Source: a gamma proteobacterium endosymbiont of Lamellibrachia anaximandri (GTDB lineage Bacteria > Pseudomonadota > Gammaproteobacteria > Chromatiales > Chromatiaceae). From it: a stretch of DNA of 53,385 nucleotides. Location: contig JAESPE010000010.1 of the NCBI GenBank assembly GCA_016756835.1, positions 1 through 53,385 of the forward strand, written 5' to 3'. Below, one piece after another: positions 1 through 8,987 of this stretch; position 1 is the first letter of the stretch, and each line of letters begins with the position of its first letter. The notes under the pieces are model-generated. The model was not told the DNA's origin. It did no database searches and saw nothing but the letters and a program-made list of their open reading frames with translations. A program made the translations under genes and the position numbers.

Positions 1-1
1 T

Positions 2-1405
2 TCCCCTCTGGCGCAAGGCACGCCGGGTAAGCAGTGCGGCCTCGCGGCTACCGGGGACTACCAGCCTTCGCTTCGCTCTCCATGGCTGGCAGCGATTGAG
101 ATCGCTCCACAGGGGGACTATAACCTTGATCAGACCATTGCCCGGGTAAAAACAGCGGATGGTGAGATACGCAGGCTCAAACTCTTTCATCGCTGGCCGG
201 TGCGCCAGCCCCGTCCCTATCTGCACCGGGATCACAGCTCCGAACCCCTGATCACCGGCCAGCGTATTCTCGATACCTTCTTCCCCCTCCTGAAAGGCGG
301 CAAGGGCGCCGTACCCGGTCCCTTCGGCGCCGGTAAAACCATGGTGCAGCACCAGGTGGCACGCTGGTCAAACGCGGATATCGTCATCTATGTCGGCTGC
401 GGCGAGCGTGGTAACGAGCTGGTCGATGTACTCGACAGCTTCCCCAAGCTCAAAGACCCCTACACCGGGCGCTCCCTGATGGAGCGCACCCTGTTGGTGG
501 CAAATACCTCCAATATGCCGGTGGTGGCTCGCGAGGCGTCCATCTACGTCGGCATCACCATTGCCGAATACTATCGTGACCAGGGTCATGACGTGGTAAT
601 GCTGGCAGACTCCACCAGCCGTTGGGCAGAGGCCCTGCGGGAAGTCTCAGGACGTTTGGGACAGATGCCCGTCGAAGAGGGTTATCCTGCCTATCTTGCT
701 TCCCGACTCTCCGCTTTCTACGAGCGGGCGGGACGGGTCGAAACCCACGACTGCGGCAAAGGCTCGGTAAGTCTGATCGGTGCAGTATCGCCACCCGGCG
801 GCGACTTTTCAGAACCGGTCACCAGCCATACCAAAGAGATCATCCAGACCTTCTGGGCCCTCTCCAAGGAGTTGGCGGACGCACGCCACTATCCGGCGAT
901 AGACTGGGTCGACAGCTTCTCCGCAGATGTCTCTACCGCAGCCATCTGGTGGCACGAACAGGTCGACCGGAATTGGGAAAAGCGCCGGGGGCAGGCCCTG
1001 AGCATGCTCGCCAGGGATGCGGAACTCTCCCGCATCGTCAACCTGGTGGGACCAGAGGCACTCTCTTCCGCCCAGCGCTGGATATTGGAGGGCGCCGCCC
1101 TGATCAAAGAGGGGGCACTGCAGCAGAGCGCGCTCGATCCTGTGGATACCTTCTCCTCTCCAGAGAAACAGTTCCTCCTGCTGGATACACTTCTCACCAT
1201 CTATGACCAGGGCGCCGACCTGATCGAACTGGGTGTGCCGGTGCAGGAGTTGAGTGATCTGCCGATTCTGGCCAAGTTGCGACGCTGCAAGGAGGTCTAC
1301 GACTCCGACCAGCTGGATCAGCTGCGGGTATTCCGCGAACAGGCCATCAAAAGCTTTGAATCGATCCGGTCCGAATACGCTCAGCGTGGGGAGCAGACAT
1401 CATGA
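2..1405 (+). CDS. atpA: V/A-type ATPase catalytic subunit A (5' truncated by window edge)
   Basis: Catalytic nucleotide-binding subunit of the peripheral V1/A1 sector of a rotary V/A-type ATPase on the cytoplasmic face of the membrane. The frame is open from base 2, so the N-terminus lies outside the window. About 468 of the usual ~590 residues are present. Visible family signatures are the RPRP segment before the core, the P-loop GPFGAGKT, the YVGCGERGNE motif and the SRWAEALREVSGRLGQMP block typical of A subunits. Its stop overlaps the start of the B-subunit gene in an ATGA arrangement, showing translational coupling. The order A-B-D is the usual V-type order; E and any I/K/C/F genes would have to lie upstream. 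Whether it pumps protons or sodium, and whether it makes or hydrolyses ATP, cannot be read from this subunit. Identification is very secure. Confidence 0.95.
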   Translation, partial: SPLAQGTPGKQCGLAATGDYQPSLRSPWLAAIEIAPQGDYNLDQTIARVKTADGEIRRLKLFHRWPVRQPRPYLHRDHSSEPLITGQRILDTFFPLLKGGKGAVPGPFGAGKTMVQHQVARWSNADIVIYVGCGERGNELVDVLDSFPKLKDPYTGRSLMERTLLVANTSNMPVVAREASIYVGITIAEYYRDQGHDVVMLADSTSRWAEALREVSGRLGQMPVEEGYPAYLASRLSAFYERAGRVETHDCGKGSVSLIGAVSPPGGDFSEPVTSHTKEIIQTFWALSKELADARHYPAIDWVDSFSADVSTAAIWWHEQVDRNWEKRRGQALSMLARDAELSRIVNLVGPEALSSAQRWILEGAALIKEGALQQSALDPVDTFSSPEKQFLLLDTLLTIYDQGADLIELGVPVQELSDLPILAKLRRCKEVYDSDQLDQLRVFREQAIKSFESIRSEYAQRGEQTS

Positions 1406-2820
1406 GCGCCAAGGAGTACCGCACCGTCTCCTCCGCCCGGGGAGGACTACTGACCGTCAGCCAGGTTCCGGGCATCGCCTTCGGCGACCGGGTGGAGATC
1501 CGGGACAGCCAGGGCAGGAAGCGCAATGGCCAGGTCATTCGAAGTTCGAACATAGAGGTGTTGATACAGGTTTTCGAGGGAACCGACCACCTCGATCTGG
1601 AAAACACATGGGTGCGTTTTCTGGACACACCTTTGGAGATCAGCCTCTCTCCTGAGATCCTGGGACGCGTCTTCGACGGACTGGGGGAACCCAAAGACGG
1701 TCGTCCGCCCGTGGTCTCCCGTCTGCACCGGGGCATCAATGCCAACGCCTTCAACCCGGCGGCACGCACCTATCCCAAAGAATTCATCCAGACCGGCATC
1801 TCCACCATCGACGGCCTTAATTCCCTGGTGCGGGGGCAAAAACTGCCGATCTTCTCTGCCTCGGGATTACCCCACAACAGACTTGCCGCCCAGATCGTGC
1901 GGCAGGCCAAACTACCGGATGAGGAGAGTCACTTCTCCATCGTTTTCGCGGCGATGGGCGTCTCCTACTCCGACGCCCGTTTCTTCCAGGAGGAGTTCGC
2001 CTCCTCCGGTGTGCTCGGCAACGTGGTGATGTTCATCAATATGGCGGACGACCCACCGGTGGAGCGGCTCACTCTTCCGCGCATGGCACTCACCGCCGCA
2101 GAGTACCTGGCCTTCGACCTCGACCGCCATGTGCTGGTTGTCATGACCGACATGACCCACTATGCGGAAGCGTTACGGGAAGTGGCCACTGCCAAAGGCG
2201 ATGTACCTGCGCGCAAGGGCTATCCCGGCTACCTCTATTCCGACCTGGCGGAGATCTACGAGCGTTCCGGCCGGATCAAGGACCGCCACGGATCGATCAC
2301 CCTGGTGCCGGTGCTGTCGATGCCCAGCGACGACATCACCCATCCGATCCCCGACCTCACCGGTTACATCACCGAAGGGCAGATCGTGTTGAGTAGGGAA
2401 CTGCACAACCAGGGGGTCTATCCGCCGGTACATATCTCACCCTCACTCTCCCGCCTGATGAAGGACGGCATCGGCAAGGACTTCACCCGGGAGGATCACC
2501 CCCATGTCTCCAATCAACTCTATGCCCTCTATGCCCGGGCATTGGAGACCCGCAACCTGGCCTCCATCATCGGTGCGGATGAACTCTCTGCCAGAGACCA
2601 GCGTTATCTCGAATTTGCCGACGCCTTCGAGAAACGTTTCGTGGCTCAGGGCGAAGATGAGGATCGCAGCATTGTGGAGACCCTGAACCTGGCCTGGGAG
2701 CTGCTCTCCCTGCTGCCGACGACTGCCCTGACCCGTGTCACCGAGACAGAGATGGCCAAATACCACCGTCATGCCGGCAGCGAACTCCGGCAACCAGTAC
2801 AGAAGGAACCCCTTGCATGA
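1402..2820 (+). CDS. atpB: V/A-type ATPase regulatory subunit B
   Basis: Non-catalytic nucleotide-binding subunit that alternates with subunit A in the V1/A1 hexamer. The protein has 472 residues, a normal length for the family. It carries the STIDGLNSLVRGQKLPIFS block and the SGLPHNRLAAQI segment, where the catalytic P-loop is replaced, as expected for B subunits. It also has the VVMTDMTHYAEALREV and PARKGYPGYLYSDLA motifs. The ATG overlaps the A-subunit stop (ATGA), and its own stop overlaps the D-subunit start in the same way, so A, B and D form one tightly coupled operon. Nothing looks damaged. In databases the gene may also be called ntpB. Confidence 0.95.
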   Translation: MSAKEYRTVSSARGGLLTVSQVPGIAFGDRVEIRDSQGRKRNGQVIRSSNIEVLIQVFEGTDHLDLENTWVRFLDTPLEISLSPEILGRVFDGLGEPKDGRPPVVSRLHRGINANAFNPAARTYPKEFIQTGISTIDGLNSLVRGQKLPIFSASGLPHNRLAAQIVRQAKLPDEESHFSIVFAAMGVSYSDARFFQEEFASSGVLGNVVMFINMADDPPVERLTLPRMALTAAEYLAFDLDRHVLVVMTDMTHYAEALREVATAKGDVPARKGYPGYLYSDLAEIYERSGRIKDRHGSITLVPVLSMPSDDITHPIPDLTGYITEGQIVLSRELHNQGVYPPVHISPSLSRLMKDGIGKDFTREDHPHVSNQLYALYARALETRNLASIIGADELSARDQRYLEFADAFEKRFVAQGEDEDRSIVETLNLAWELLSLLPTTALTRVTETEMAKYHRHAGSELRQPVQKEPLA

Positions 2821-3440
2821 CGAACCAACGCATCAAGGCCCCACCGACCAAAAACACGCTGCTCAACCTGAAGCGACAGCTGCGCTTTCTGGATGAGGGA
2901 CATAGCCTGCTGGAGCGCAAACGTGAGCTGCTGACCCGACTGGTCTATTCACGTCTGAACGAATACAGAAAACTCCGTACCCAGGCACACGGCGCTATCA
3001 AACTGGCTTATCATTGGCTGAGCCTGGCGCAACTTCGTATGGGCAATCGCGCGCTGCTCCAGGCTGCGTTGGGTATCGAACCTGTGTTGGATATGAAGAT
3101 CCTGCCGAGACGCAATCTCGGCGTGGAGTTCCCATCCGTTACCGCGAAACTGCGCCCACTGAAGCCCGTCGGCCTACTAGGCACCGATCCCAGTTTTGAC
3201 GAAACCCGGTTACATTTTGCGGAAACCGCACTATTGTTGGCCAAACTAGGGGAGGCCGAGATGAGTCTGGGGCGTCTGATTTCAGAACAACGTAAGGCGC
3301 AAAAGCGGGTTAACGCCTTGAAATACAACATCATCCCGCGATACAAGAACACTATCCGCTTCATTGAAAACACCCTTGAGGAGGAGGAACGTAACACCCT
3401 CTTCCAGGTCAAGGTCCTCAGGGAACAGCAGCGCATCTGA
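2817..3440 (+). CDS. atpD: V/A-type ATPase central stalk subunit D
   Basis: Central rotor shaft subunit linking the A/B hexamer to the membrane ring. The 207-residue protein is almost entirely helical. An N-terminal coiled coil begins around PTKNTLLNLKRQLRFLDEG and the C-terminal helix contains the family motif RVNALKYNIIPRYKNTIRFI. Start is an ATG overlapping the B stop by four bases. It is the last gene of the ATPase operon here: the next gene starts about 140 bases later and is unrelated, so the membrane-embedded I and K subunits must be encoded before subunit A or elsewhere. Confidence 0.93.
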   Translation: MTNQRIKAPPTKNTLLNLKRQLRFLDEGHSLLERKRELLTRLVYSRLNEYRKLRTQAHGAIKLAYHWLSLAQLRMGNRALLQAALGIEPVLDMKILPRRNLGVEFPSVTAKLRPLKPVGLLGTDPSFDETRLHFAETALLLAKLGEAEMSLGRLISEQRKAQKRVNALKYNIIPRYKNTIRFIENTLEEEERNTLFQVKVLREQQRI

Positions 3441-3583
3441 TTACCCCAATCACCCTTCCGAACCGTCTGATAAACCGTTATCATTCGTCGGGATAACAAC
3501 CATTCTCATGGACGATATCTTCAAGATGAATCTACTGTTCCGAGCCGGATTCAAACCCGGTGACTCAGAGTACCCCATTCAAT

Positions 3584-6046
3584 ATGAGTAGTGACAACAT
3601 AGACGTCCGCACCCGCAAGGCAGAACTGCTGCATGCCTTTATGCAGCAGGTTCCGGGGCGGGTTGCCGCAATCCTGGAGAACTGGCACCGGCTGGTTCAG
3701 AGTGACTGGGATCCAGAGCTTTTCGCCAAACTGCGCGACCGCATCAGCACCATTGCGGAGGCTGCTGACAAGTTTGGAGTCAAGCAGATAGAAAACAGCG
3801 CCCAATCACTACAGGCGCATCTGTCACAACACACCGGAACAATGAAAAAACCGGTGCATGACGAGATCGTTACCCTTGACGGGTTGGTGCATGCGTTCAA
3901 GGACGCGGCCTTCGACTCCTGCAAGCAGCTGCCGGCGAAACCACCGACGGAGAGAGAGCAACCTGCCGCCCCCGCCCCTGCATCCACCGAGGCTTGCAGG
4001 ATCTACCTCCTCGACATCGATGACTCGCAGATCCCAGGGCTAAGCAAACACCTGAAGGCCATGCAATACAAGATCGGCACGTTTGCCAACGCCTCGGACC
4101 TGTTGGAAAAAGCAGCGGGTGGCACCTCTCAAACCTGTGCCCTCATCAGTCATATCCGCTGGTTACCCGAACTCTTTCCTGATTCCAGACAGGGGGGGCT
4201 CTGGCACGAAAAAGAGGGCAGCAACACCGGCATGCCTGTCGCTTTCATCGCCGACTCCAGCGATCTGCAGACACGCTTGCAGGCGATGCGCACCAATGCC
4301 AGCGCCTTCTGGGCCAAACCGATCGATGCCTATACTGTTGCCCAGCGGATGGTTGAGCTGACGACACAGCAACGCCATGTCCCTTACCGTGTACTGGTCG
4401 TGGAGGATGATCCGGCTCAGGCCGTTTTCGCTACGTCCATTCTCAATAAGGCGGGATTTGAGACCCACTCGGTGACTGACCCTTTGCAGGTAATGGAGAT
4501 TCTACACGATTTCAAACCGGATCTGATCCTCATGGATCTCTATATGCCCGGCGCCAGCGGAGCAGAGTTGACTGCGGTAATCCGGGAGCAAAATGAGTTC
4601 GTCGATACCCCGATCGTCTTTCTTTCGGGAGAGCAGGATCTGGACAAGCAACTCAAGGCCCTCAGCTTCGGCGGCGAGGATTTTCTCTCCAAGCCCATTG
4701 GACCGAAGCACCTGATCTCCACCGTGACAAACCGAATCCGCCGGGCCAAGGAGATTCACCACAGGCTCGGCATTCCCGACCGTCTTGATAAAGCCACTGG
4801 ACTATTTGCTCGTCACTACCTGCTGGAACGGGTGGAGATGACGCTCAGCACGGATACCCATGTCGCAGATGTTCCCGCAGTGCTCCACATCGAAATCGAC
4901 AATCCGGAGAAGGCGCTGGACGTCGCCGGCATCGGTGGTATGGATGTCATACTTTCCGAGACCGGCAATATCATTTCCGGACTACTGCAACCCCAGGATG
5001 TGCTGGCCCGCTTTGGAGACAGCAGCCTCGGCCTGCTCGCCTGCCGGGACAAAAAAGAGGATCTGGCCGAACTGGCTGAGCAACTCTGTGAAACTGTCGC
5101 GGACAAAATCATTGAATTGGAACGTAACACGATCGGCATAACGGTCAGCGTCGGTATCTGTATTGTCGATGGAAGTAACCAGGATGCCGGCAGCATTATT
5201 TCCAAAGGGCAATGGGCCAGTCGCATGGCACACAACGCCGGCGGCAACCAAACTTATCTCTACAACCCGCCAAAGGCTGCAAAGGGAGATGAGGAAGATA
5301 ATCTATGGCTGGCCAATCTGGTACAGGAGGCGATGCAGAAAAACCTCTTCCAGATCTATTTTCAGCCGATGGTGTCTCTGCAGGGTTCCGTCAATGCCCA
5401 CTACCAAACACTGCTGCGCCTGAAATCTCCAAACGGACAACTGTTGACTGCCGCCACATTCATTTCAGTTGCCGAAGAGCTGGGCGTCATCGGCAAGCTG
5501 GATCAATGGACCTCGATGCAGGCAATTTCGATTATCTCTGAAAACAGAGAAAAATCTCAGAAGGTGCGCCTTTTCGTCTCCCAATCCTCCGCCCTGTTGA
5601 ACGATTTGGAGCGTATGTCCTGGTTGCAGGAACAACACAGGATCGGCCGCATTCAGGAGGGTGAACTTACCTTTGAGTTCCGCCTCTCCGATATTATTCA
5701 CCACCTGAAATCTGCCAAAACCTGTTTCGAGACGCTGCATAAAATGGGCATAGGCACTTTGTTGACCGGAGTTTCCAATACGTCTGACGACTTACGGACA
5801 CTCAAACATCTGGCGCTTCGCTTCATCAAAATTGATCGTGCGCTGTTGAACCGGGACAACAGTGATCTGAAGGAGTTGATTACTACTGCCCATAGTCTGG
5901 GCATCAAGGTTATCGCACCCCAGGTGGAGGACCCCAGCAGCATCGCCAAACTCTGGAGCAGCGGCGCCGATTTCGTGCAGGGCAATTTCGTACAACGGCC
6001 GGAAAACAACCTGATCTACGATTTCGACGAATCTGTGCTGCAATAG
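3584..6046 (+). CDS. FimX-like c-di-GMP receptor: degenerate Hpt, two receiver domains, degenerate GGDEF and EAL
   Basis: Multidomain regulator of about 820 residues. Approximate order (numbered from the GTG at 3560): Hpt-like helices 20-115 without the phosphoryl-accepting histidine; degenerate receiver 146-265; intact-looking receiver 276-395 with the acidic pair VEDD, phospho-acceptor in LILMDLYMPG and lysine in LSKPIG; GGDEF fold 410-570 with LARFGDSSLG where the GGDEF loop should be; EAL fold 583-820 with YQTLLRL instead of EALLR. The EAL part, including FQPMVSLQG and the ending ADFVQGNFVQ, resembles Pseudomonas/Xanthomonas FimX, which binds c-di-GMP without making or degrading it and controls type IV pilus assembly. 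I infer a receptor role here. The ATG at 3584 is preferred over the GTG at 3560, but neither has a clear ribosome site. No pilus gene is adjacent. Confidence 0.8.
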   Translation: MSSDNIDVRTRKAELLHAFMQQVPGRVAAILENWHRLVQSDWDPELFAKLRDRISTIAEAADKFGVKQIENSAQSLQAHLSQHTGTMKKPVHDEIVTLDGLVHAFKDAAFDSCKQLPAKPPTEREQPAAPAPASTEACRIYLLDIDDSQIPGLSKHLKAMQYKIGTFANASDLLEKAAGGTSQTCALISHIRWLPELFPDSRQGGLWHEKEGSNTGMPVAFIADSSDLQTRLQAMRTNASAFWAKPIDAYTVAQRMVELTTQQRHVPYRVLVVEDDPAQAVFATSILNKAGFETHSVTDPLQVMEILHDFKPDLILMDLYMPGASGAELTAVIREQNEFVDTPIVFLSGEQDLDKQLKALSFGGEDFLSKPIGPKHLISTVTNRIRRAKEIHHRLGIPDRLDKATGLFARHYLLERVEMTLSTDTHVADVPAVLHIEIDNPEKALDVAGIGGMDVILSETGNIISGLLQPQDVLARFGDSSLGLLACRDKKEDLAELAEQLCETVADKIIELERNTIGITVSVGICIVDGSNQDAGSIISKGQWASRMAHNAGGNQTYLYNPPKAAKGDEEDNLWLANLVQEAMQKNLFQIYFQPMVSLQGSVNAHYQTLLRLKSPNGQLLTAATFISVAEELGVIGKLDQWTSMQAISIISENREKSQKVRLFVSQSSALLNDLERMSWLQEQHRIGRIQEGELTFEFRLSDIIHHLKSAKTCFETLHKMGIGTLLTGVSNTSDDLRTLKHLALRFIKIDRALLNRDNSDLKELITTAHSLGIKVIAPQVEDPSSIAKLWSSGADFVQGNFVQRPENNLIYDFDESVLQ

Positions 6047-6065
6047 ACTCGCACATATGCCTATG

Positions 6066-6159
6066 GCGTATGCCCGATCAAGCGAAGCGGATCGAGCGCT
6101 TTTGAATTGGCAGAACCCATGAGGTTGCCGGTTCCGCTAGGCTTGAACCGGCCTACGTA
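6066..6159. repeat. REP-like inverted pair, family A copy 1
   Basis: Palindromic spacer element starting 19 bases after the FimX-like stop. Left arm 6066-6093 contains GATCAAGCGAAGCGGATC. Right arm, read on the minus strand, contains GGTTCAAGCCTAGCGGAACC after a GTAG head. The arms are inverted relative to each other and each can fold as its own hairpin. The same element recurs at 12595, 25351 and 42178. Confidence 0.75.
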
Positions 6160-6198
6160 TCAAACAACAACTATTTCAGTAGAGAAGCTGTTATCGAA

Positions 6199-6597
6199 AT
6201 GTTTATTGTAAATCCCAAGGCGATTTCACTCTTCTGGATACTGTTGTGCGGAATCGCGGCCGGCAATCTCTCTGCGGCCCAGCCGACTTTTCCGCTCTAC
6301 CCTCATCCCGACCGTTTTATTATTAACGAGGGGGACGATGCGAAAACCTGTCTGGATCTGGACAAAGAGATCGCCATGCTTGAGCGCCGCACTTACTCCT
6401 ACAAACCGCCGTTTTATGAAGACCCTTTTCACGGCGGCGCCATCTGGGCCGGAACGCTCTACTTCCCCCCCGCCTATGGCTATCTCGCTTATTCGGGTGC
6501 AGCGGAATATACCGAGCACGCCCGTATTCTTGAAGCACGTCGCCGCATCGCGGTTTTACGTCAGATCAAAGCCTATCGCCGCTGCTACGAAGATTAA
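6199..6597 (+). CDS. Small secreted protein of unknown function
   Basis: Not recognised. The 132-residue product has a typical Sec signal peptide: a positively charged start, a hydrophobic stretch ISLFWILLCGIAAG, and a likely cleavage after LSAA. The mature part is about 105 residues, rich in Tyr and Pro in its middle (the PPFYEDPFHGG and YFPPAYGYLAYSG region), and contains two cysteines (KTCLDL and RRCYED) that could form a disulfide. Its C-terminal third is a basic amphipathic helix. The stop codon overlaps the next start (TAATG), so it is translationally coupled to the ABC exporter and may be a periplasmic accessory of it. That link is inference from position only. Confidence 0.7.
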   Translation: MFIVNPKAISLFWILLCGIAAGNLSAAQPTFPLYPHPDRFIINEGDDAKTCLDLDKEIAMLERRTYSYKPPFYEDPFHGGAIWAGTLYFPPAYGYLAYSGAAEYTEHARILEARRRIAVLRQIKAYRRCYED

Positions 6598-8405
6598 TGG
6601 CTACAAACAGTGCTCAAACGGCAGTCCGCAACCGGGACTACTCCTGGAATGAACTGACCGGCATGATCCTGCAGCACCGGCGGGAACTGATTGCTGCAAA
6701 TATCATCGCCATCTTCGGCGCCATTGCTGCGGTACCTGTCCCCCTGCTGATCCCTCTACTTGTTGATGAAGTGCTGCTCAATCAGCCGGGTCGTGCAATA
6801 GCCACTATCGATAGCCTCTTCCCTGCAAGTTGGCAGGGGCCGACGCTCTATATTCTCGCAGTGTTGGGTCTTACCCTGATATTACGCCTGATCACCCTGA
6901 TCCTCGGTGTCTGGCAAACCCGCCAGTTCACCTGCATCGCCAAAGATGTCATCTTCCGCATCCGGCGGGATCTTCTGCAACGCCTTGAGCATATCTCCAT
7001 GTCCGCCTATGAGACCCTCGGCAGCGGCACGGTGGCATCCCACCTGGTAACCGACCTGGCTGCTGTAGACAATTTTGTCAGCACGACCACCAGCAAATTT
7101 CTTGTGGCGGTGCTCACCATTACCGGCACCGCCCTGGTGCTACTCTGGATAAACTGGCCACTTGCCCTGTTCATCCTCCTGCTGAACCCAATTGTCATCT
7201 ATTTCACGACGGTTTTCGGCCGGCGGGTAAAGCGCCTGAAAAAAGAGGAGAACTCCGCCTTCCAACTGTTTCAGGAGTCCCTGGAAGAGACCCTCGATGC
7301 TATCCAGCAGATCCGCGCCAGTAATCGGGAACGTCACTACATTCAGCGCATCATCGACAAGGCGGAGAGTATCCGCCACCACTCCGCCGCCTTTACATGG
7401 AAGAGTGATGCCGCCGGGCGGCTCTCCTTTGTCATCTTTCTTTTCGGCTTCGATATTTTCCGCGCAGTGAGCATGTTCATGGTGCTCTATTCCGACCTCA
7501 CGATCGGCGAGATGCTGGCTGTCTTTGCCTACCTCTGGTTCATGATGGGGCCGGTGCAGGAAGTATTGAACGTTCAGTACGCCTACCAGAGCGCACAGGC
7601 GGCGTTGAGCCGGATCAATCAAATGATGCGGGTCGACCTGGAACCCGTTTTTCCCCACTTGGAAAACCCATTCAAAGGTAAAACAACCGTCTCCGTCGAG
7701 CTGAAAAACATCCATTTTGCCTATGGCGAGGGGCCTTCCGTGCTCAAGGATATTTCATTGCAAATATCCGCCGGAGAAAAAGTGGCCCTGGTGGGTGCGA
7801 GCGGCGGAGGAAAAACCACCCTGGTGCAGATTCTGCTCGGACTCTACCCTCCCGCTTCGGGAGAGGTGCTGTTCGATGGTGTACCGGTCAACCGAATCGG
7901 TATGGACGTGGTAAGAGATCACGTGGCAACCGTGCTGCAACACCCTGCGCTGCTAAACGACAGCGTGCGGGTCAATCTCACACTTGGCCGCGATGTCCCT
8001 GAAACAGAACTCTGGCAGGCACTGAAAATCGCCCAGCTCGATGCAACCATAGAGAGAATGGATCAGGGTCTGGAGACACTGATCGGTCGTTTCGGTGTGC
8101 GTCTCTCCGGCGGCCAGCGGCAACGACTGGCAATTGCCCGGATGGTTCTGACCAACCCCAGCGTGGTCATCCTTGATGAAGCCACCTCCGCCCTCGACAC
8201 CACGACCGAGGGAAATCTCCACTCGGCGCTGCAGCAGTTTTTGGCAGGCCGCACCACTATCATCATCGCCCATCGTTTGAGTGCGGTAAAACAGGCCGAC
8301 AGGGTTCTGGTGTTCGAAGACGGCAGAATTGTGGAACAGGGACGACATGATGAGCTGATTGCAAACAATGGACTTTACTCCTCTCTATACGGCCAACAGC
8401 AGTAA
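6597..8405 (+). CDS. ABC exporter, fused permease-ATPase half-transporter (MsbA-like)
   Basis: Type IV ABC transporter half-molecule of 602 residues that should act as a homodimer in the inner membrane. The N-terminal ~330 residues hold about six membrane helices, with the first near residues 34-58. The ATPase domain follows, with Walker A GASGGGKTT at about 400-408, ABC signature LSGGQRQRLAIARM at about 503, Walker B VVILDEATSALD and the switch histidine in IIIAHRLSAV. All catalytic motifs are intact. Family members export lipids, peptides or drugs; the sequence alone does not reveal the substrate. Start ATG lies in TAATG with the small secreted protein gene. No membrane-fusion or outer-membrane partner is nearby, so a full type I secretion system is not supported. 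Confidence 0.88.
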   Translation: MATNSAQTAVRNRDYSWNELTGMILQHRRELIAANIIAIFGAIAAVPVPLLIPLLVDEVLLNQPGRAIATIDSLFPASWQGPTLYILAVLGLTLILRLITLILGVWQTRQFTCIAKDVIFRIRRDLLQRLEHISMSAYETLGSGTVASHLVTDLAAVDNFVSTTTSKFLVAVLTITGTALVLLWINWPLALFILLLNPIVIYFTTVFGRRVKRLKKEENSAFQLFQESLEETLDAIQQIRASNRERHYIQRIIDKAESIRHHSAAFTWKSDAAGRLSFVIFLFGFDIFRAVSMFMVLYSDLTIGEMLAVFAYLWFMMGPVQEVLNVQYAYQSAQAALSRINQMMRVDLEPVFPHLENPFKGKTTVSVELKNIHFAYGEGPSVLKDISLQISAGEKVALVGASGGGKTTLVQILLGLYPPASGEVLFDGVPVNRIGMDVVRDHVATVLQHPALLNDSVRVNLTLGRDVPETELWQALKIAQLDATIERMDQGLETLIGRFGVRLSGGQRQRLAIARMVLTNPSVVILDEATSALDTTTEGNLHSALQQFLAGRTTIIIAHRLSAVKQADRVLVFEDGRIVEQGRHDELIANNGLYSSLYGQQQ

Positions 8406-8574
8406 ATCCATAAGAGGTCGGAGTCAAACGGCACTATTCGATATTACTCGCCAGAAGCTCAGTCCGGTTCGCCCCCCCTGCAAGTGCCCCATCATGAAAA
8501 AGTTAAAGTTGAAGACAGATACACACGAGTGCGACAATCACCCGGGACCAGCCACGGACGAGATAAGAGCGATA

Positions 8575-8937
8575 ATGTTCAACCAGGCACTCTCTTCACA
8601 AGCAAACCGCGCATCGCCGATTCCGAATTTAACGGGATTGTGGCCAGTGTTAATTATTCTCTGCTGCAGTTCATTGGTGTTCGCAAACGACCCCCTGCCA
8701 CAGGCATCCGAACTGGACCTCTCCGTACCCGACCTGGAACCCGCCGTCACATTGGAGAAACACCACAACCGCACGGTGGAGGAGTACCGCGTCAACAACA
8801 ATCTCTATATGATCAAAGTGACCCCGAATATCGGCCCCTCATATTATATGGTTGATCCGGACGGCAGCGGCGAAATGGAGATGAAACGCGGCCCAGCCGA
8901 TGTCAATGTGCCTAAATGGACACTTTTTAGTTGGTAA
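8575..8937 (+). CDS. DUF2782 family exported protein
   Basis: About 120-residue protein whose C-terminal ~80 residues match the DUF2782 pattern: a short acidic start, EEYRVNNNLYMIKVTPN, GPSYYMVDPDG and an ending with VPKWTLFSW. The function of this family is unknown. I place the start at the ATG at 8575 because it follows an AAGAG-like ribosome site and gives a protein with an N-terminal hydrophobic segment (LWPVLIILCCSSLVFA) that reads as a signal peptide. The open frame extends back to 8359 into the ABC transporter gene, but that extension has no signal or family character. It sits between an exporter and a binding-protein gene; no shared role is evident. Confidence 0.75.
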   Translation: MFNQALSSQANRASPIPNLTGLWPVLIILCCSSLVFANDPLPQASELDLSVPDLEPAVTLEKHHNRTVEEYRVNNNLYMIKVTPNIGPSYYMVDPDGSGEMEMKRGPADVNVPKWTLFSW

Positions 8938-8987
8938 CTCAACGCACCCCAAAAACCGGCACATGAACCAATCAAAACGAGAACACC

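Noticed and set aside
622-1206. 194-codon plus-strand frame inside the ATPase A-subunit gene
   Set aside because: Arg/Gly-rich out-of-frame product overlapping a conserved coding region, with no ribosome site.
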